Notes: generated by a model from the sequence alone, not told the origin. A DNA stretch of 64,000 nt from JAOPZW01 sp036379935 (GCA_036379935.1 DASVFT010000154.1:1-64000); one strand, 5' to 3'; positions 1-8,802 are shown, counted from the first letter of the stretch. Program-made: numbers and translations.

Positions 1-768
1 CTCGCCGACATCCACGGGAACCTCGACGCGCTGCGCGCCGTCGTGGCTGCCCTGGAGCGCCACGGGGTGGACCGGTATCTCGTCGCCGGTGACCTCGTGG
101 GCTACGGGCCGTATCCGAACGAATGCGTGGCGGCGGTCGCCGAGCTTCCGGCCAGCTGCGTCGCCGGCAATCACGACCTGATCGCGCTCGGGCTCCTATC
201 CGACCGCCGCTGCATCGAGCTCGCCCGCCGCAGCCTGGCCTGGACCCGGCAGGTGCTGGGCGACGACGCCCGCGCCTTCCTGGCCGCGCTCCCGCCCACG
301 GTCACCGCGCCGGGCGGCGTCGTCATGGCACACGGCTCGCTCGACGACCCACAGGAGTACACGTCGACGAGCGGTCAGGCGCTCGCCCAGCTGGCCGTGG
401 TGCAGGAGCGCGACGGCGCCGGCGTCCTGGTCCTCGGGCACACGCATCGGCCGCTGGCGTTCGGGCGGCGAGCGGGCTGGCTGCCGACGCGCGGTCGCAT
501 GGCGCTGCCGGAGAGCGACGCCGTGCTGCTCAATCCCGGCGCGGCCGGGCAGTCGCGCGAGCTTCGCGCCCGCGCCCGCTTCGCGGTCCTCGATCTCGTC
601 GCGCGCGAGACGCGGTTCTTCTCGATCCCCTACGACGTCGAGGCGTGTCGCGCCGCGCTGCGGCGCGTCGGCCTGTCGCCGCGCTCCTGCCACCTGCGGC
701 CGTCGGTGCCGCGCGCCGCGGCGCGTGCGCTGCGGGCGTTCGCGCGCCGCCAACGCTCATGGCGCTGA
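1..768 (+). CDS. Metallophosphoesterase (YfcE/calcineurin-like), 5' end outside window
   Basis: The reading frame is open from base 1, so the gene is cut by the window edge; about 255 residues are visible. The first codons encode L-A-D-I-H-G-N, metal-binding motif I (DxHGN) of the calcineurin-like phosphoesterases. It is followed by GDLVGYGP (motif II), GNHD (motif III), AHGS and LGHTHRP, which together supply the dinuclear metal site. The compact size and motif spacing match the YfcE-like Metallophos_2 group, cytosolic phosphodiesterases or phosphatases whose substrates usually cannot be predicted. The start codon of the next gene lies inside the last 10 bases, so the two are probably translationally coupled. 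The family is secure; the substrate is unknown. Confidence 0.9.
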   Translation, partial: LADIHGNLDALRAVVAALERHGVDRYLVAGDLVGYGPYPNECVAAVAELPASCVAGNHDLIALGLLSDRRCIELARRSLAWTRQVLGDDARAFLAALPPTVTAPGGVVMAHGSLDDPQEYTSTSGQALAQLAVVQERDGAGVLVLGHTHRPLAFGRRAGWLPTRGRMALPESDAVLLNPGAAGQSRELRARARFAVLDLVARETRFFSIPYDVEACRAALRRVGLSPRSCHLRPSVPRAAARALRAFARRQRSWR

Positions 769-1793
769 CGCTCGAGCGGATCGCGCCGACCGGCGCGGCG
801 TGGGAGCGCATGGACGCGTTCGGCGACCGCGTCGTCTTCCAGACCCGCGAGTGGCTGGAGTTCCTCGCGCGCACGCAGGGCGCCGAGCCGGTGGTGGCGG
901 CGGTCATGGATGGCGACGAGCGCGTCGGCTACTTCACCGGCCTTGTCGTACGGCGCTTCGGCCTCCGCATCCTGGGCAGCCCGTTCCCGGGGTGGACGAC
1001 CGAGTCGATGGGCTTCAACCTGGACGACGGCGTCAGCCGCCGCGAGGCGGCCGCGGCCCTGATCCCGTTCGCCTTCCGGACGCTGGGCTGCGCGCATGTC
1101 GAGCTCAAGGACCGGCGGCTCGAGCGCGATGACGACCTTCATGGGCTGGGGTTCACCAGCGAGCCGACGCGCACCTTCGAGGTGGACCTGTCCGACGACG
1201 AGACGGCGATCTTCGGGCGGATGTCGAGCGCCTGCCGGCGCGCGGTGCGCCGGGGCGAGAAGGTCGGCGTGACCGTCGAGCAGGCGACCGGAGCCGCCTT
1301 CGCGGACGAGTACTACGCGCAGCTGGTCGAGGTCTTCGCCCGGCAGTCGCTCGTGCCCACCTACGACGTCGAGCGCGTGCGCGCGCTCATCGACTGCCTG
1401 GAGCCGACCGGTCACCTGCTGCTCGTGCGCGCTCGGTCCCCGGAGGGGGTGCCGGTCGCCACCGCCATCTTCCCGGCCTTCAACCGGACCGCGTACTTCT
1501 GGGGCGGCGCGAGCGTGCGCGAGCACCAGATCCTGCGGCCCAACGAGGCGATCTTCTGGTACGCGATGCGCTATTGGCGGGAGCGGGGCATCACGACGCT
1601 CGACCTCGGCGGCGGCGGCGAGTACAAGCGCAAGTACGGGCCGCGCGAGCTGCGACTGCCGTTCTTCCGCCGGTCGCGGTTCCCGGGCCTCGCGGTGCTA
1701 CGCGAGGTCGCGCGGCGCGCCGTCGAGCAGCGCCACGCCCTGCTCGGGCGCGCGCGGCGCGCTCACGTGCGCCCTCCGACGCGCACCTTGTGA
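759..1793 (+). CDS. FemAB/GNAT-fold acyltransferase, exopolysaccharide-associated type
   Basis: The protein has 344 residues. The ATG at 759 overlaps the phosphoesterase stop by 10 bases. The fold is a double GNAT domain of the FemAB type: an N-terminal half with FQTREWLEFLARTQG and a C-terminal half containing AYFWGGASVREH and the characteristic LDLGGGGEYKRKYG near the end. FemAB proteins transfer amino acids from aminoacyl-tRNA to peptidoglycan, but the subgroup with this C-terminal signature is usually found in exopolysaccharide loci and probably acylates a cell-surface glycan precursor. The deacetylase and glycosyltransferase genes next door support that reading. Its 3' end overlaps the convergent deacetylase gene by 31 bases. 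Confidence 0.8.
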   Translation: MALTLERIAPTGAAWERMDAFGDRVVFQTREWLEFLARTQGAEPVVAAVMDGDERVGYFTGLVVRRFGLRILGSPFPGWTTESMGFNLDDGVSRREAAAALIPFAFRTLGCAHVELKDRRLERDDDLHGLGFTSEPTRTFEVDLSDDETAIFGRMSSACRRAVRRGEKVGVTVEQATGAAFADEYYAQLVEVFARQSLVPTYDVERVRALIDCLEPTGHLLLVRARSPEGVPVATAIFPAFNRTAYFWGGASVREHQILRPNEAIFWYAMRYWRERGITTLDLGGGGEYKRKYGPRELRLPFFRRSRFPGLAVLREVARRAVEQRHALLGRARRAHVRPPTRTL

Positions 1794-2710
1794 GCAAGCC
1801 AGCGCCGCTCCAGGCGCGAGCGCTCGGCCTCGGTGATCTCGTGGTGGCCCTTCGTGTCCAGGAGGTGGTCGAGCAACGTCGTCGCGGGCACGAACCAGCC
1901 GTTGAGCGAGCTCAGGCGGCGCATGACCCGCACGAAGGCCGGGTCGAGCTCGCCATGGGGCGCGAAGCCCGAGGCGAAGTGCGTGTACATGATGCAGGCG
2001 CCGCCCTCCGATGCGAGTTGGTCGAGGTTGCGGTCGCACAGCTTGCGCACGAACGCGGCGACGTTGGGCCCCTCCGTCGAGGCGAACCAGTATCGGACCC
2101 ACGGGCGCTGGGCATCGTGGTAGGGCATCTCGGGGCAGTAGCGGCGCGTGTTGATGTCGCCGTGCACGAAGTTGCGCACGTACTTGAGCCTGCGGTAGCA
2201 GACGTCGCCCCAGAACAGCGGGCTGTCCTCCACGTGGCCCTCGAACACCTCGCCGCGCTTGCGACCGTTGAGCGCCTCGTAGAGGGCACGGTTCGTTCCC
2301 GACACTCGCCGTGACCCCCAGTAGATGTTCTCGCGGCAGACGCTGTGGTTGACGTGCAGGGACGGATAGGTCCCGACGATCTCGCGATAGCGCTCGATGC
2401 CCTCGATCGTGCGCTTGCGCGACGACGTCCGCGACGCCACGTTGTGCAGCGCGATCTCGAACCCCTGGGCATGGAGGCCCTCGACCCAGGCGCGGTACCG
2501 CGCGTCGTTGCAGGCCAGGCCGTCGCGCGCATCGCCGCCCAGCGGCCAGATCGACTTGGTCGTACGCAGCCCGAGGTCGGCGAGCAGGGCGTACACGGGC
2601 GGCACGTTCTCCATCGTCGCCAGGTCGGTGTCGTCCACGACGGTGAACGCGAAGGCCTTGCCCTCTGGCCACTCAATCTTGGCGTCCGTGCCCCAGCTCT
2701 CCTCGCTCAC
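1763..2710 (-). CDS. Polysaccharide-deacetylase-like protein (NodB fold, variant motif)
   Basis: The protein has 315 residues, with GTG chosen at 2710 (VSEESWGTDAKIEWPEG). An early FTVVDDTDLATMENV replaces the usual TFDDG of NodB domains, and ALHNVASR stands where the H-x-x-x-H metal motif lies. The length and pattern fit a NodB-like TIM-barrel carbohydrate esterase acting on an extracellular or lipid-linked glycan; no signal peptide is visible. The motif departs from canonical deacetylases, so the activity is uncertain. It lies 32 bases downstream of the next deacetylase gene on the same strand and probably belongs to its operon, although a TAGAAT -10-like hexamer overlaps the upstream gene's stop codon. 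Confidence 0.7.
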   Translation of the reverse strand: MSEESWGTDAKIEWPEGKAFAFTVVDDTDLATMENVPPVYALLADLGLRTTKSIWPLGGDARDGLACNDARYRAWVEGLHAQGFEIALHNVASRTSSRKRTIEGIERYREIVGTYPSLHVNHSVCRENIYWGSRRVSGTNRALYEALNGRKRGEVFEGHVEDSPLFWGDVCYRRLKYVRNFVHGDINTRRYCPEMPYHDAQRPWVRYWFASTEGPNVAAFVRKLCDRNLDQLASEGGACIMYTHFASGFAPHGELDPAFVRVMRRLSSLNGWFVPATTLLDHLLDTKGHHEITEAERSRLERRWLAHKVRVGGRT

Positions 2711-2742
2711 GACCTCGTCCCCACCCCGCGTGAAACCGGATT

Positions 2743-4059
2743 CTAGCTCGCGAGGATCGCTGCGACCATGCTTTCGTATAGGTGTCTTTCGCGTGCCGTG
2801 CGGAGCAGCGTGTTGTTGTGCCAGAGGACGCCGAAACATCCGCGGTAGCGCCGGCACTGGGCGGCGATCTCGAGCACGGCGGCGCGCGCGGCGTCGCCCG
2901 CGAGCGCCATGGAGGAAAGCAGCGTGACGTCCATGACCTGGAACGGATGCTCGTGGAGGTCGAGCGGGCGTCGGACCTCCAGGTCGAAGGCGCGGTAGGG
3001 GTGACAGGTGCCGCTGCGAAAGCCGATCGCCTCGGCGTAGGCCAGGGTGCTGTCGTAGCTCAGCCCCGCCGCCTCGTAGTTGCGCCACGTCTCCGGGTTG
3101 GCCCAGCGCAGGAAGTGCTGTCGGCCGCCCCAGCGCTCCTGGTGCACGCCCTCGTCCTCGGCCACGCGGCGCAGGCGCGCGAGCTCCTCGCGCGTCCGCT
3201 CCGCATCGCGATGGGTGCAGTGGCTGGGGTGGATGCCGATCTCGTGGCCCCGGGCCCCGATCCGGCCGATGAGCGAGCGCACCCACGGATGCTCGAACAG
3301 GTAGGCGCCCTCCCGCGGCCGCTCGTGGCGGTGGGCGAGGAAGTAGAAGGCGCTGCGCAGGCCGTGGCGCTCGCTGACCTCCATGAGGAAGTCGAAGGTG
3401 TTGTTCGGATCGAGGTCCGGATTCCCCATCAGCGATCGAAGGCGCCGGGTGGCCAGGCGCGGATCGCGCCGGACGAGGAGGTCGCCGCCGAGCTGGCGGA
3501 CCGCGTCGCGGGGGCCATGATCGAGCGTCGCCAGCGGATGGTCGATGTCGTGACTGAGGGCCAGCGCGAACGCGCGCGGCGCGCGCTCCAGCCGCGGCCA
3601 CGTCGCAACGAGGGCGTCCCAGAGGCGCTCGACGTAGGCATCGACGACGGGCACGCCCAGAAAGCCCGCCTGCGCGGCGAGCGACGCCTGCGCCGGGAAG
3701 CGCCCGTACCGGTCGCGGGTGGTGATCGCGAGCTCCTCGTAGCGCGTCAGCATGAAGAACGCGCTGCCGAGGACGTCGATGCCCGCGTCCGAGCCGTACA
3801 GGACCGGCAGGCCGTCGGCCGCGCGGCGAACCGCGGGCAGCGAGGCCGGCGTCAGCCACTGATCGGGGGGCGTGGCGAAGAGGACGTCGGGCAGCACGAC
3901 GGCCGGCCCGTCGGGATCCTCGGCAAGCGCGATCCGGACGTCGCCGAGGGCGCTTTGACGGAGCCTCCACTCAAGCCCCAGCCAGTCGCTGAGGACGACG
4001 TCGAGGATGTAGCGGCGCTCGGGCTCGTAGCCCGAGGGCACCTCGACGACGAGCGTCAC
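2743..4059 (-). CDS. Polysaccharide deacetylase family protein with N-terminal accessory domain
   Basis: The protein has 438 residues. The GTG start at 4059 overlaps the stop of the upstream glycosyltransferase by 4 bases (GTGA), indicating coupled translation. The first 170 residues form an accessory region seen in a subgroup of deacetylases. The NodB domain then begins with ALALSHDIDHPLATLD, in which SHDID replaces TFDDG, and continues with HEIGIHPSHCTH, which carries the metal-binding histidines. Late GVLWHNN resembles the catalytic-His motif. The role is probably removal of acetyl groups from an exopolysaccharide intermediate. No signal peptide is seen, so action at the cytoplasmic face is possible. 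Confidence 0.75.
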   Translation of the reverse strand: MTLVVEVPSGYEPERRYILDVVLSDWLGLEWRLRQSALGDVRIALAEDPDGPAVVLPDVLFATPPDQWLTPASLPAVRRAADGLPVLYGSDAGIDVLGSAFFMLTRYEELAITTRDRYGRFPAQASLAAQAGFLGVPVVDAYVERLWDALVATWPRLERAPRAFALALSHDIDHPLATLDHGPRDAVRQLGGDLLVRRDPRLATRRLRSLMGNPDLDPNNTFDFLMEVSERHGLRSAFYFLAHRHERPREGAYLFEHPWVRSLIGRIGARGHEIGIHPSHCTHRDAERTREELARLRRVAEDEGVHQERWGGRQHFLRWANPETWRNYEAAGLSYDSTLAYAEAIGFRSGTCHPYRAFDLEVRRPLDLHEHPFQVMDVTLLSSMALAGDAARAAVLEIAAQCRRYRGCFGVLWHNNTLLRTARERHLYESMVAAILAS

Positions 4060-5165
4060 GCGACCTTCCGATAGAGGGCCTCGAGCGTCGCCAGCTCGGC
4101 CTCCCAGTTGTAGCGCTCGGCGATCGCGCGCCGACCGTTCTCGCCGAGGCGCCGGGCGAGCGCGGCGTCGTCGCCCAGCGACCTGATGGCGCTGGCGATC
4201 GCCTCGGGGTCGTGCGGATCCACGGCGAGGCCGCAGTCGGCGTCGCGCACGATCTCGGTCCACAGCGGGAAGTTCGAGCACACGACGGGCAGCCCGCAAG
4301 CCATGTACTCGAACATCTTGGTCGGGTAGGCGTCGACGTAGTTGACGGTCGGATGGTTCAGGACGAGGCCGGCGCGCGCATCGCGCATGGCCTGCACCAC
4401 GTCGGCCCTCGGCACCTGCCGCAGGTAGCGCACGCGCTGCCAGCCCGGCATCACGGCGATCTCGTCCTCGAGCGCCGGCGGGTTGAAGGTGCCCGCCACC
4501 GTGCCGGTCATGCCCTCCGGCAGCAAGGCGAAGGCCCGCGCCATCTCGCGGACGCCCTGGATCTCCATGAGCCCGCCCGCGTAGACGAACGCGTCCGAGC
4601 GCTCCTCCCAGGGCCTCGGGGCGCCGTCGGCGTGCGCGAAGGACGCCTCGGGGAAGTTCTGGACCACCGCCGTCTTGCCGCCCGGGAACCTGCGCGCGAT
4701 CGACGGCGTGGCGGCCACGATGCCGTCCACGACGCGCGCGGCGACCTGCTCGGCAACCGCCACGGCACGGGCGATGAGCGGCCGCGCCCACGCCGGGATC
4801 CAGTGCTTGCCCATGATCTGCTTGGGGACGTCCTCGTGGACGTCGTAGATGACGGTGGCGCCGCCGAGCTTGAGCAGCACGCCGACCCACAGCAGCTCGG
4901 GATCGTGGAAGTGGTAGACATCGCCGCGCTCGCGCCGGGCGGCGCGGTAGACCCGCCAGCCGACGCGCAGCATGCGGTCGAGACGGCCACGCGCCGGTCG
5001 CACCGGCACGATCCTGACGCCGTCGACGACCTCGGCGCGCTCGTGGCAGGCGACGAGCGCGACGTCGTGGCCGAGCCTGGCCAGGCTCTTGCACTCTTTG
5101 TGGAAGATCCGCGGATCCCCGATGCTATGAACCGACGTCAGGTGACGGATCCTCTGCGTGCCCAT
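4056..5165 (-). CDS. Glycosyltransferase family 4 protein
   Basis: The protein has 369 residues and starts at ATG 5165. The N-terminal half (MGTQRIRHLTSVHSIGDPRIF, then YHFHDPELLWVG) is the acceptor-binding Rossmann domain. The C-terminal half holds the nucleotide-sugar site with PTKMFEYMACGLPVVCSN, the GT4-type E-x7-E region. Such retaining GT-B enzymes add a sugar to a lipid-linked oligosaccharide at the inner face of the membrane. It is the first gene of a minus-strand unit with the two deacetylases and is divergent from a third deacetylase, whose likely GTG start is only 24 bases away. Donor and acceptor cannot be read from sequence. Confidence 0.85.
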   Translation of the reverse strand: MGTQRIRHLTSVHSIGDPRIFHKECKSLARLGHDVALVACHERAEVVDGVRIVPVRPARGRLDRMLRVGWRVYRAARRERGDVYHFHDPELLWVGVLLKLGGATVIYDVHEDVPKQIMGKHWIPAWARPLIARAVAVAEQVAARVVDGIVAATPSIARRFPGGKTAVVQNFPEASFAHADGAPRPWEERSDAFVYAGGLMEIQGVREMARAFALLPEGMTGTVAGTFNPPALEDEIAVMPGWQRVRYLRQVPRADVVQAMRDARAGLVLNHPTVNYVDAYPTKMFEYMACGLPVVCSNFPLWTEIVRDADCGLAVDPHDPEAIASAIRSLGDDAALARRLGENGRRAIAERYNWEAELATLEALYRKVA

Positions 5166-5189
5166 GCCCGTGTGCTACCAGACGCCTCG

Positions 5190-6179
5190 GTGAGAGCCCG
5201 GCTGCGGCGCCACGCCGCCGCGGTCGCGCTGTCCAGTCCCCTCGCGCCGTGGACCAGGCGCGCGCTGCGCGGCCGGACGAAGATCGTCTACGCCCATCAC
5301 GTGGGCCCACCGGCGCCGCATCTGGCCTCGTTCGGGCCCGCCTTCACGGCCGAGCAGCTCGACGAGCACCTCACCACGCTCGGACGGCACTTCGAGTTCG
5401 CCCCTCTCGCCGACGTCCTGTCCGCCAACGGCGCGGATGGCCAGGCGGCCTCCGAGCGGCTCGCCGTGACCTTCGACGACGGCTTCGACCTCATCGGCAC
5501 CGGTGCGCTCGACGTCCTCGACGCGCACGGGGTGAAGGCGACGACCTTCGTGCTCACCGAGATGCTCGACAACCGCGGGCTCATGTGGCGCAACAAGCTC
5601 AGCGCCATCCGCGCGCTGCGTCCCGAGGACACCTACGTCCCCGCGTACAACCGGCTGGTGCAGAGCGTCGGCGCGCCCACTATCGCCGCGCCCTCCGAGC
5701 TGCTGAGCGCTGCGATGCGGTGGGACATGGCGCGCAAGGACGAGCTCGCGGACGAGCTCTGGGCGGCCTGCGACATGCCGGCGCTGAGCGACTTCCTCGG
5801 CGAACACCGCCCGTACTTCACCAGGGACGGGCTCGCGACGTGGTTGGCCGGCGGCCACGGCGTCGGCCTGCACACCGCCACGCACCCCGATTGCTCGCGC
5901 CTGGACGGTGACGGCGTGCGCGCCGAGATCCTCGAGCCGGCCGAGCGGCTGAGGGCCGAGCTCGGCGTGGCCTCGCTGCCCTTCTCCTATCCGTTCGGAC
6001 GGCGCTGCGAGCCTAGGCACGAGCCCATACTGCTCGATGCGGGGGTCCTCGACTGCGCGCTCGGGATCCGTGGCTTCTCGCGTCGCGGGACCGATCCGCT
6101 GCACCTCGAGCGCGCATCGATCGAAGGCGACATGCGTTTCTCTGTCTACGGCAAGGCGTTCCTCGGAGTTCCGCGGTGA
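5190..6179 (+). CDS. Polysaccharide deacetylase (NodB domain)
   Basis: The protein is 329 residues long from GTG 5190; in-frame GTG 5172 and ATG 5127 are alternatives but would run into the divergent glycosyltransferase. Canonical motifs are present: VTFDDGFDLIG (catalytic Asp and metal Asp), HTATHPDCS (metal His) and PFSYPFGRR (groove Arg/Tyr region). Unlike its two minus-strand neighbours it keeps the full TFDDG motif, so it is the best candidate for an active N- or O-deacetylase of a surface glycan. No signal peptide is obvious from this start. The next gene, the chain-length regulator/kinase, follows after 43 bases. Confidence 0.8.
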   Translation: MRARLRRHAAAVALSSPLAPWTRRALRGRTKIVYAHHVGPPAPHLASFGPAFTAEQLDEHLTTLGRHFEFAPLADVLSANGADGQAASERLAVTFDDGFDLIGTGALDVLDAHGVKATTFVLTEMLDNRGLMWRNKLSAIRALRPEDTYVPAYNRLVQSVGAPTIAAPSELLSAAMRWDMARKDELADELWAACDMPALSDFLGEHRPYFTRDGLATWLAGGHGVGLHTATHPDCSRLDGDGVRAEILEPAERLRAELGVASLPFSYPFGRRCEPRHEPILLDAGVLDCALGIRGFSRRGTDPLHLERASIEGDMRFSVYGKAFLGVPR

Positions 6180-6222
6180 TCGGCCCCCGCGGCCGCGCGA
6201 CCTGCCTATGCTGTCTGGGCCA

Positions 6223-7983
6223 ATGACCGGCTATCTGGGTATGGATCTCCCGCGGTTCCTCGGCATCGTCCGAGCTCGACGGTGGCTCATCGCCGCCATC
6301 ATGGTCGTGGCCGCCGCCCTCGCGCTCGTCGCCTCGCTCGCGCAGTCCAACCGCTACCAGGCCAGCGCGGACCTGTTGTTCGGCCGCACCACGAACGCCG
6401 ACGCTGTCATCGCCGGCACGCCCACCGACACGGGCGAGACGCCCGAGCGGGCGGCGGCGACCAACCTCGCCCTGGCCGGCCTGGACACCGTGGCGACTCG
6501 CGTCAAGCAGCGATTTCGGGGCACCGCCACGGTGCAGGAGATCCGCGACGCGGTCTCGATCAAGGCCCAGGGGGAGTCCGACGTGGTGACCGTCACCGCG
6601 GAATGGAGCTCGCCGACGCAGGCGGCCGCGATCGCCAACGCGTTCGCGGGCGAGATCGTCGCCCTGCGCCGCCAGACGTCGCAGGACGACATCCAGCGCG
6701 GCATCGATGCGCTCCAGGCCAGGGTCCCGCCGGACCCGAAGACCCCCGCCGAGCGCACGCGCGCCGCCGCGCTGGAGGACAAGATCTCGGTCCTCGAAGG
6801 CCTGAAGGGCGTGACCAACGGCAACGTGCACGTCGTCGAGAGCGCCACGCCGCCCGACCACCGCAGCTCGCCAAAGCCGACGCGCAACGCGGTCATCGCG
6901 GGCATCGTGGCCGGGATCCTCAGCCTCTTCCTGGTCGTGCTGCTCGCCCGCTTCGACGACCGCATCCACGACGAGGACGAGCTGGCCGAGCTCATGGACG
7001 CCTCCGTGCTGACCCGGATCCCCGAGGTCGAGCGCTCGCGGCGCCTCACCCAGGTCTGGACGCCGCACCAGGACCGCGCCTTCCTCGAGGCCTTCGAGTT
7101 CCTGCGCCTGAACCTCCAGCTCATGGGCAAGGACGGCGCCAGCATCGTCGTGGCCGTGACGAGTCCCGCCGCCGGTGACGGCAAGACCACGGTGGTCGGC
7201 TGGCTGGCGCGCTCGCTCGCGCTGAGCGGCGACGAGGTCGTCGCCGTCGACCTCGACCTGCGCAAGCCCGAGTTGCACACGTACTTCAACGCGACGCGCG
7301 AACCCGGTGACGGCGTGCTCGAGGCGCTGATCGCCGCTGCCAACGAGAACGGCGCCGAGCCGCCGGCGCCGTCTCAGCCCGTGCAGGAGGCCGAAGAGGA
7401 GAAGCCCCACGGCCGGCGCGTCTACAGCAGCGAGGACATCACCACCGGGCTCGACGAGCTCGCGCGCAAGGGCGGCAACGCGCGCCGCGCGGCGCGGGCG
7501 CTGAAGGCCGCGGGCCACGACATCTCGGAGTCCACGCTGCGGCGCTGGAAGGACATCCACGCGCCGACGTACGCGGAGCTGCGCGCGGCGCGCACGCGCG
7601 GGATCATCACCGCGCCGCACCTCCGCCTGCTCCCGGGCAACAACCACTCCCAGCTGCCCGCCGGCCTGATCGCGCGCGGCCGCCTGCAGCAGCTGTTCGA
7701 GGACCTGCGCCTCGACGCCGACTACGTGCTCGTCGACACGGTCCCGGTGTCGACGGTGGCCGACGCTTCGGCGGTCGCCGCGGCGGCCGACGGGGTCCTG
7801 CTCGTGGTCGACCTCGAGCGCGCCCGCCGCCGCGACCTGCTGGCCGCCAAGCGTCAGCTCGCCAACGCGCGGGCCCCGATCCTCGGCATCGTGCTCAACC
7901 GGGCGCTCGTGGACTTCCCGGTCTACCACGCGGCCGAGGAAGGCCGCGAGCCCGCCCGCGGGACGGTCGCGAGCGAGCGCTAG
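6223..7983 (+). CDS. Wzz/BY-kinase chain-length regulator with inserted HTH-like segment
   Basis: The 586-residue protein has an N-terminal Wzz segment with a membrane helix at about 21-40, an extracytoplasmic region, a second helix at about 224-242, and a cytoplasmic BY-kinase ATPase. Walker A is SPAAGDGKTTV (about 314-324), Walker A' is AVDLDLRKPEL (341-351) and Walker B is YVLVDTVPV (501-509). These kinases control polymer length and export by autophosphorylation. Between A' and B lies an extra stretch (about 371-462) whose core, GGNARRAARALKAAG then STLRRWK, resembles a helix-turn-helix. The usual C-terminal tyrosine cluster is absent; only one Tyr (VYH) lies near the end. ATG 6223 is preferred because ATG 6208 lies within a TATGCT -10-like box. 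Confidence 0.85.
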   Translation: MTGYLGMDLPRFLGIVRARRWLIAAIMVVAAALALVASLAQSNRYQASADLLFGRTTNADAVIAGTPTDTGETPERAAATNLALAGLDTVATRVKQRFRGTATVQEIRDAVSIKAQGESDVVTVTAEWSSPTQAAAIANAFAGEIVALRRQTSQDDIQRGIDALQARVPPDPKTPAERTRAAALEDKISVLEGLKGVTNGNVHVVESATPPDHRSSPKPTRNAVIAGIVAGILSLFLVVLLARFDDRIHDEDELAELMDASVLTRIPEVERSRRLTQVWTPHQDRAFLEAFEFLRLNLQLMGKDGASIVVAVTSPAAGDGKTTVVGWLARSLALSGDEVVAVDLDLRKPELHTYFNATREPGDGVLEALIAAANENGAEPPAPSQPVQEAEEEKPHGRRVYSSEDITTGLDELARKGGNARRAARALKAAGHDISESTLRRWKDIHAPTYAELRAARTRGIITAPHLRLLPGNNHSQLPAGLIARGRLQQLFEDLRLDADYVLVDTVPVSTVADASAVAAAADGVLLVVDLERARRRDLLAAKRQLANARAPILGIVLNRALVDFPVYHAAEEGREPARGTVASER

Positions 7984-8013
7984 CTCGCCGGGGCTCTCGC
8001 GCAGGGTCGAGCA

Positions 8014-8802
8014 TCATCCACCCGCCCGTCTCTCGAGGGTGACCTCCTCGACGACGGTCGCCCGCCTCGCGATGCGCTCGCCGGCCCACCCGTTGAGGCG
8101 CATGAGCGTGCTGGCCACGCGCCTGCCCTCGGGCGTCGACGTGTCGAGCCCCAGGTCCAGCGCGATCAGCGGCACCCCCGCGTCGCGGAACCAGTTCACC
8201 AGGCCGGCGAAGTCCAGCGACCGGCTCAGGAGCCTCGCGTCGTTGACGACGAGGCCGGCAGCATGCCCGTCGGCGATCTGCTCGAGCGCGTGCGACAGGC
8301 CGGGGCGGTCGAGGATCCGGCCTGCCTCGGGGTCGCGCACGATGGCGACGAGGCGCCAGCCGGCGCGCGCGCATGCCTGCTCGATGGCGCGCTCCGTCGG
8401 CGACAGGTCGCCGTTGACGGCGTGCTCGGCAGCGGTGACGTATCCGATCACCGGCGCCCCGGGCTGCAGCCCGCTCGCGGGCCGATCGGCAGCGTCGTTG
8501 GCCGCCGCCTCGGCGACGGGCTCGGGGCGCAGGGCCTCGGGCGCCTGCGGCTCGGGGGTATGGACGGCCGTCGCAAACGAGGGCGGGTGCTGCTGGTGGC
8601 GGCGACGACGCCGCCTCGAGCGCAGCTCGCGGAGCGCGGCCATGCGCGACGCCAGCCCCTCTGACATGGCGAAGGCACCGAAGCTGCGCATGAGCGCACG
8701 TGTCGGGGCGGGGCCCGTCACGAGCGTGGCTGCGGCGACGACGACGGCGATGATTGCGATCGACCTTGCCCTGTTGCTCAGGGCGACCAAGTCCTTGGTC
8801 AT
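8014..8802 (-). CDS. Membrane-anchored serine-recombinase (resolvase)-like domain protein, catalytic motif degenerate
   Basis: The protein has 262 residues. ATG 8802 is supported by an AAGGGAG ribosome site 8 bases upstream. It has a membrane helix at about 15-30, an arginine-rich patch (61-68), an acidic Pro/Ala linker, then residues 118-247 that follow the serine-recombinase N-terminal fold. There VIGYVTAAEH stands where active enzymes have Y-x-R-V-S, so the nucleophilic serine and its partner arginine are missing. NDARLLSRSL matches the DRLSR region imperfectly and ALDLGLDTSTPEGR matches the family tail. It is probably not a recombinase; DNA binding, oligomerisation or a signalling role is possible. 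It is convergent with the BY-kinase gene, 30 bases away. Confidence 0.7.
   Translation of the reverse strand: MTKDLVALSNRARSIAIIAVVVAAATLVTGPAPTRALMRSFGAFAMSEGLASRMAALRELRSRRRRRRHQQHPPSFATAVHTPEPQAPEALRPEPVAEAAANDAADRPASGLQPGAPVIGYVTAAEHAVNGDLSPTERAIEQACARAGWRLVAIVRDPEAGRILDRPGLSHALEQIADGHAAGLVVNDARLLSRSLDFAGLVNWFRDAGVPLIALDLGLDTSTPEGRRVASTLMRLNGWAGERIARRATVVEEVTLERRAGG

Noticed and set aside
123..758. Upstream extension of the FemAB-like frame across the phosphoesterase gene
   Set aside because: The extension is Arg/Pro/Gly-rich frame noise over a clear metallophosphoesterase; the FemAB domain begins at ATG 759.
7333..7608. Prophage HTH gene inserted into the kinase gene
   Set aside because: The reading frame continues unbroken through the segment, no own start or ribosome site is seen and there are no phage neighbours.
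8014..8802. Active transposon or integrase resolvase
   Set aside because: The catalytic Y-x-R-V-S motif is missing, a membrane helix precedes the domain, and no terminal repeats or other mobile genes are nearby.
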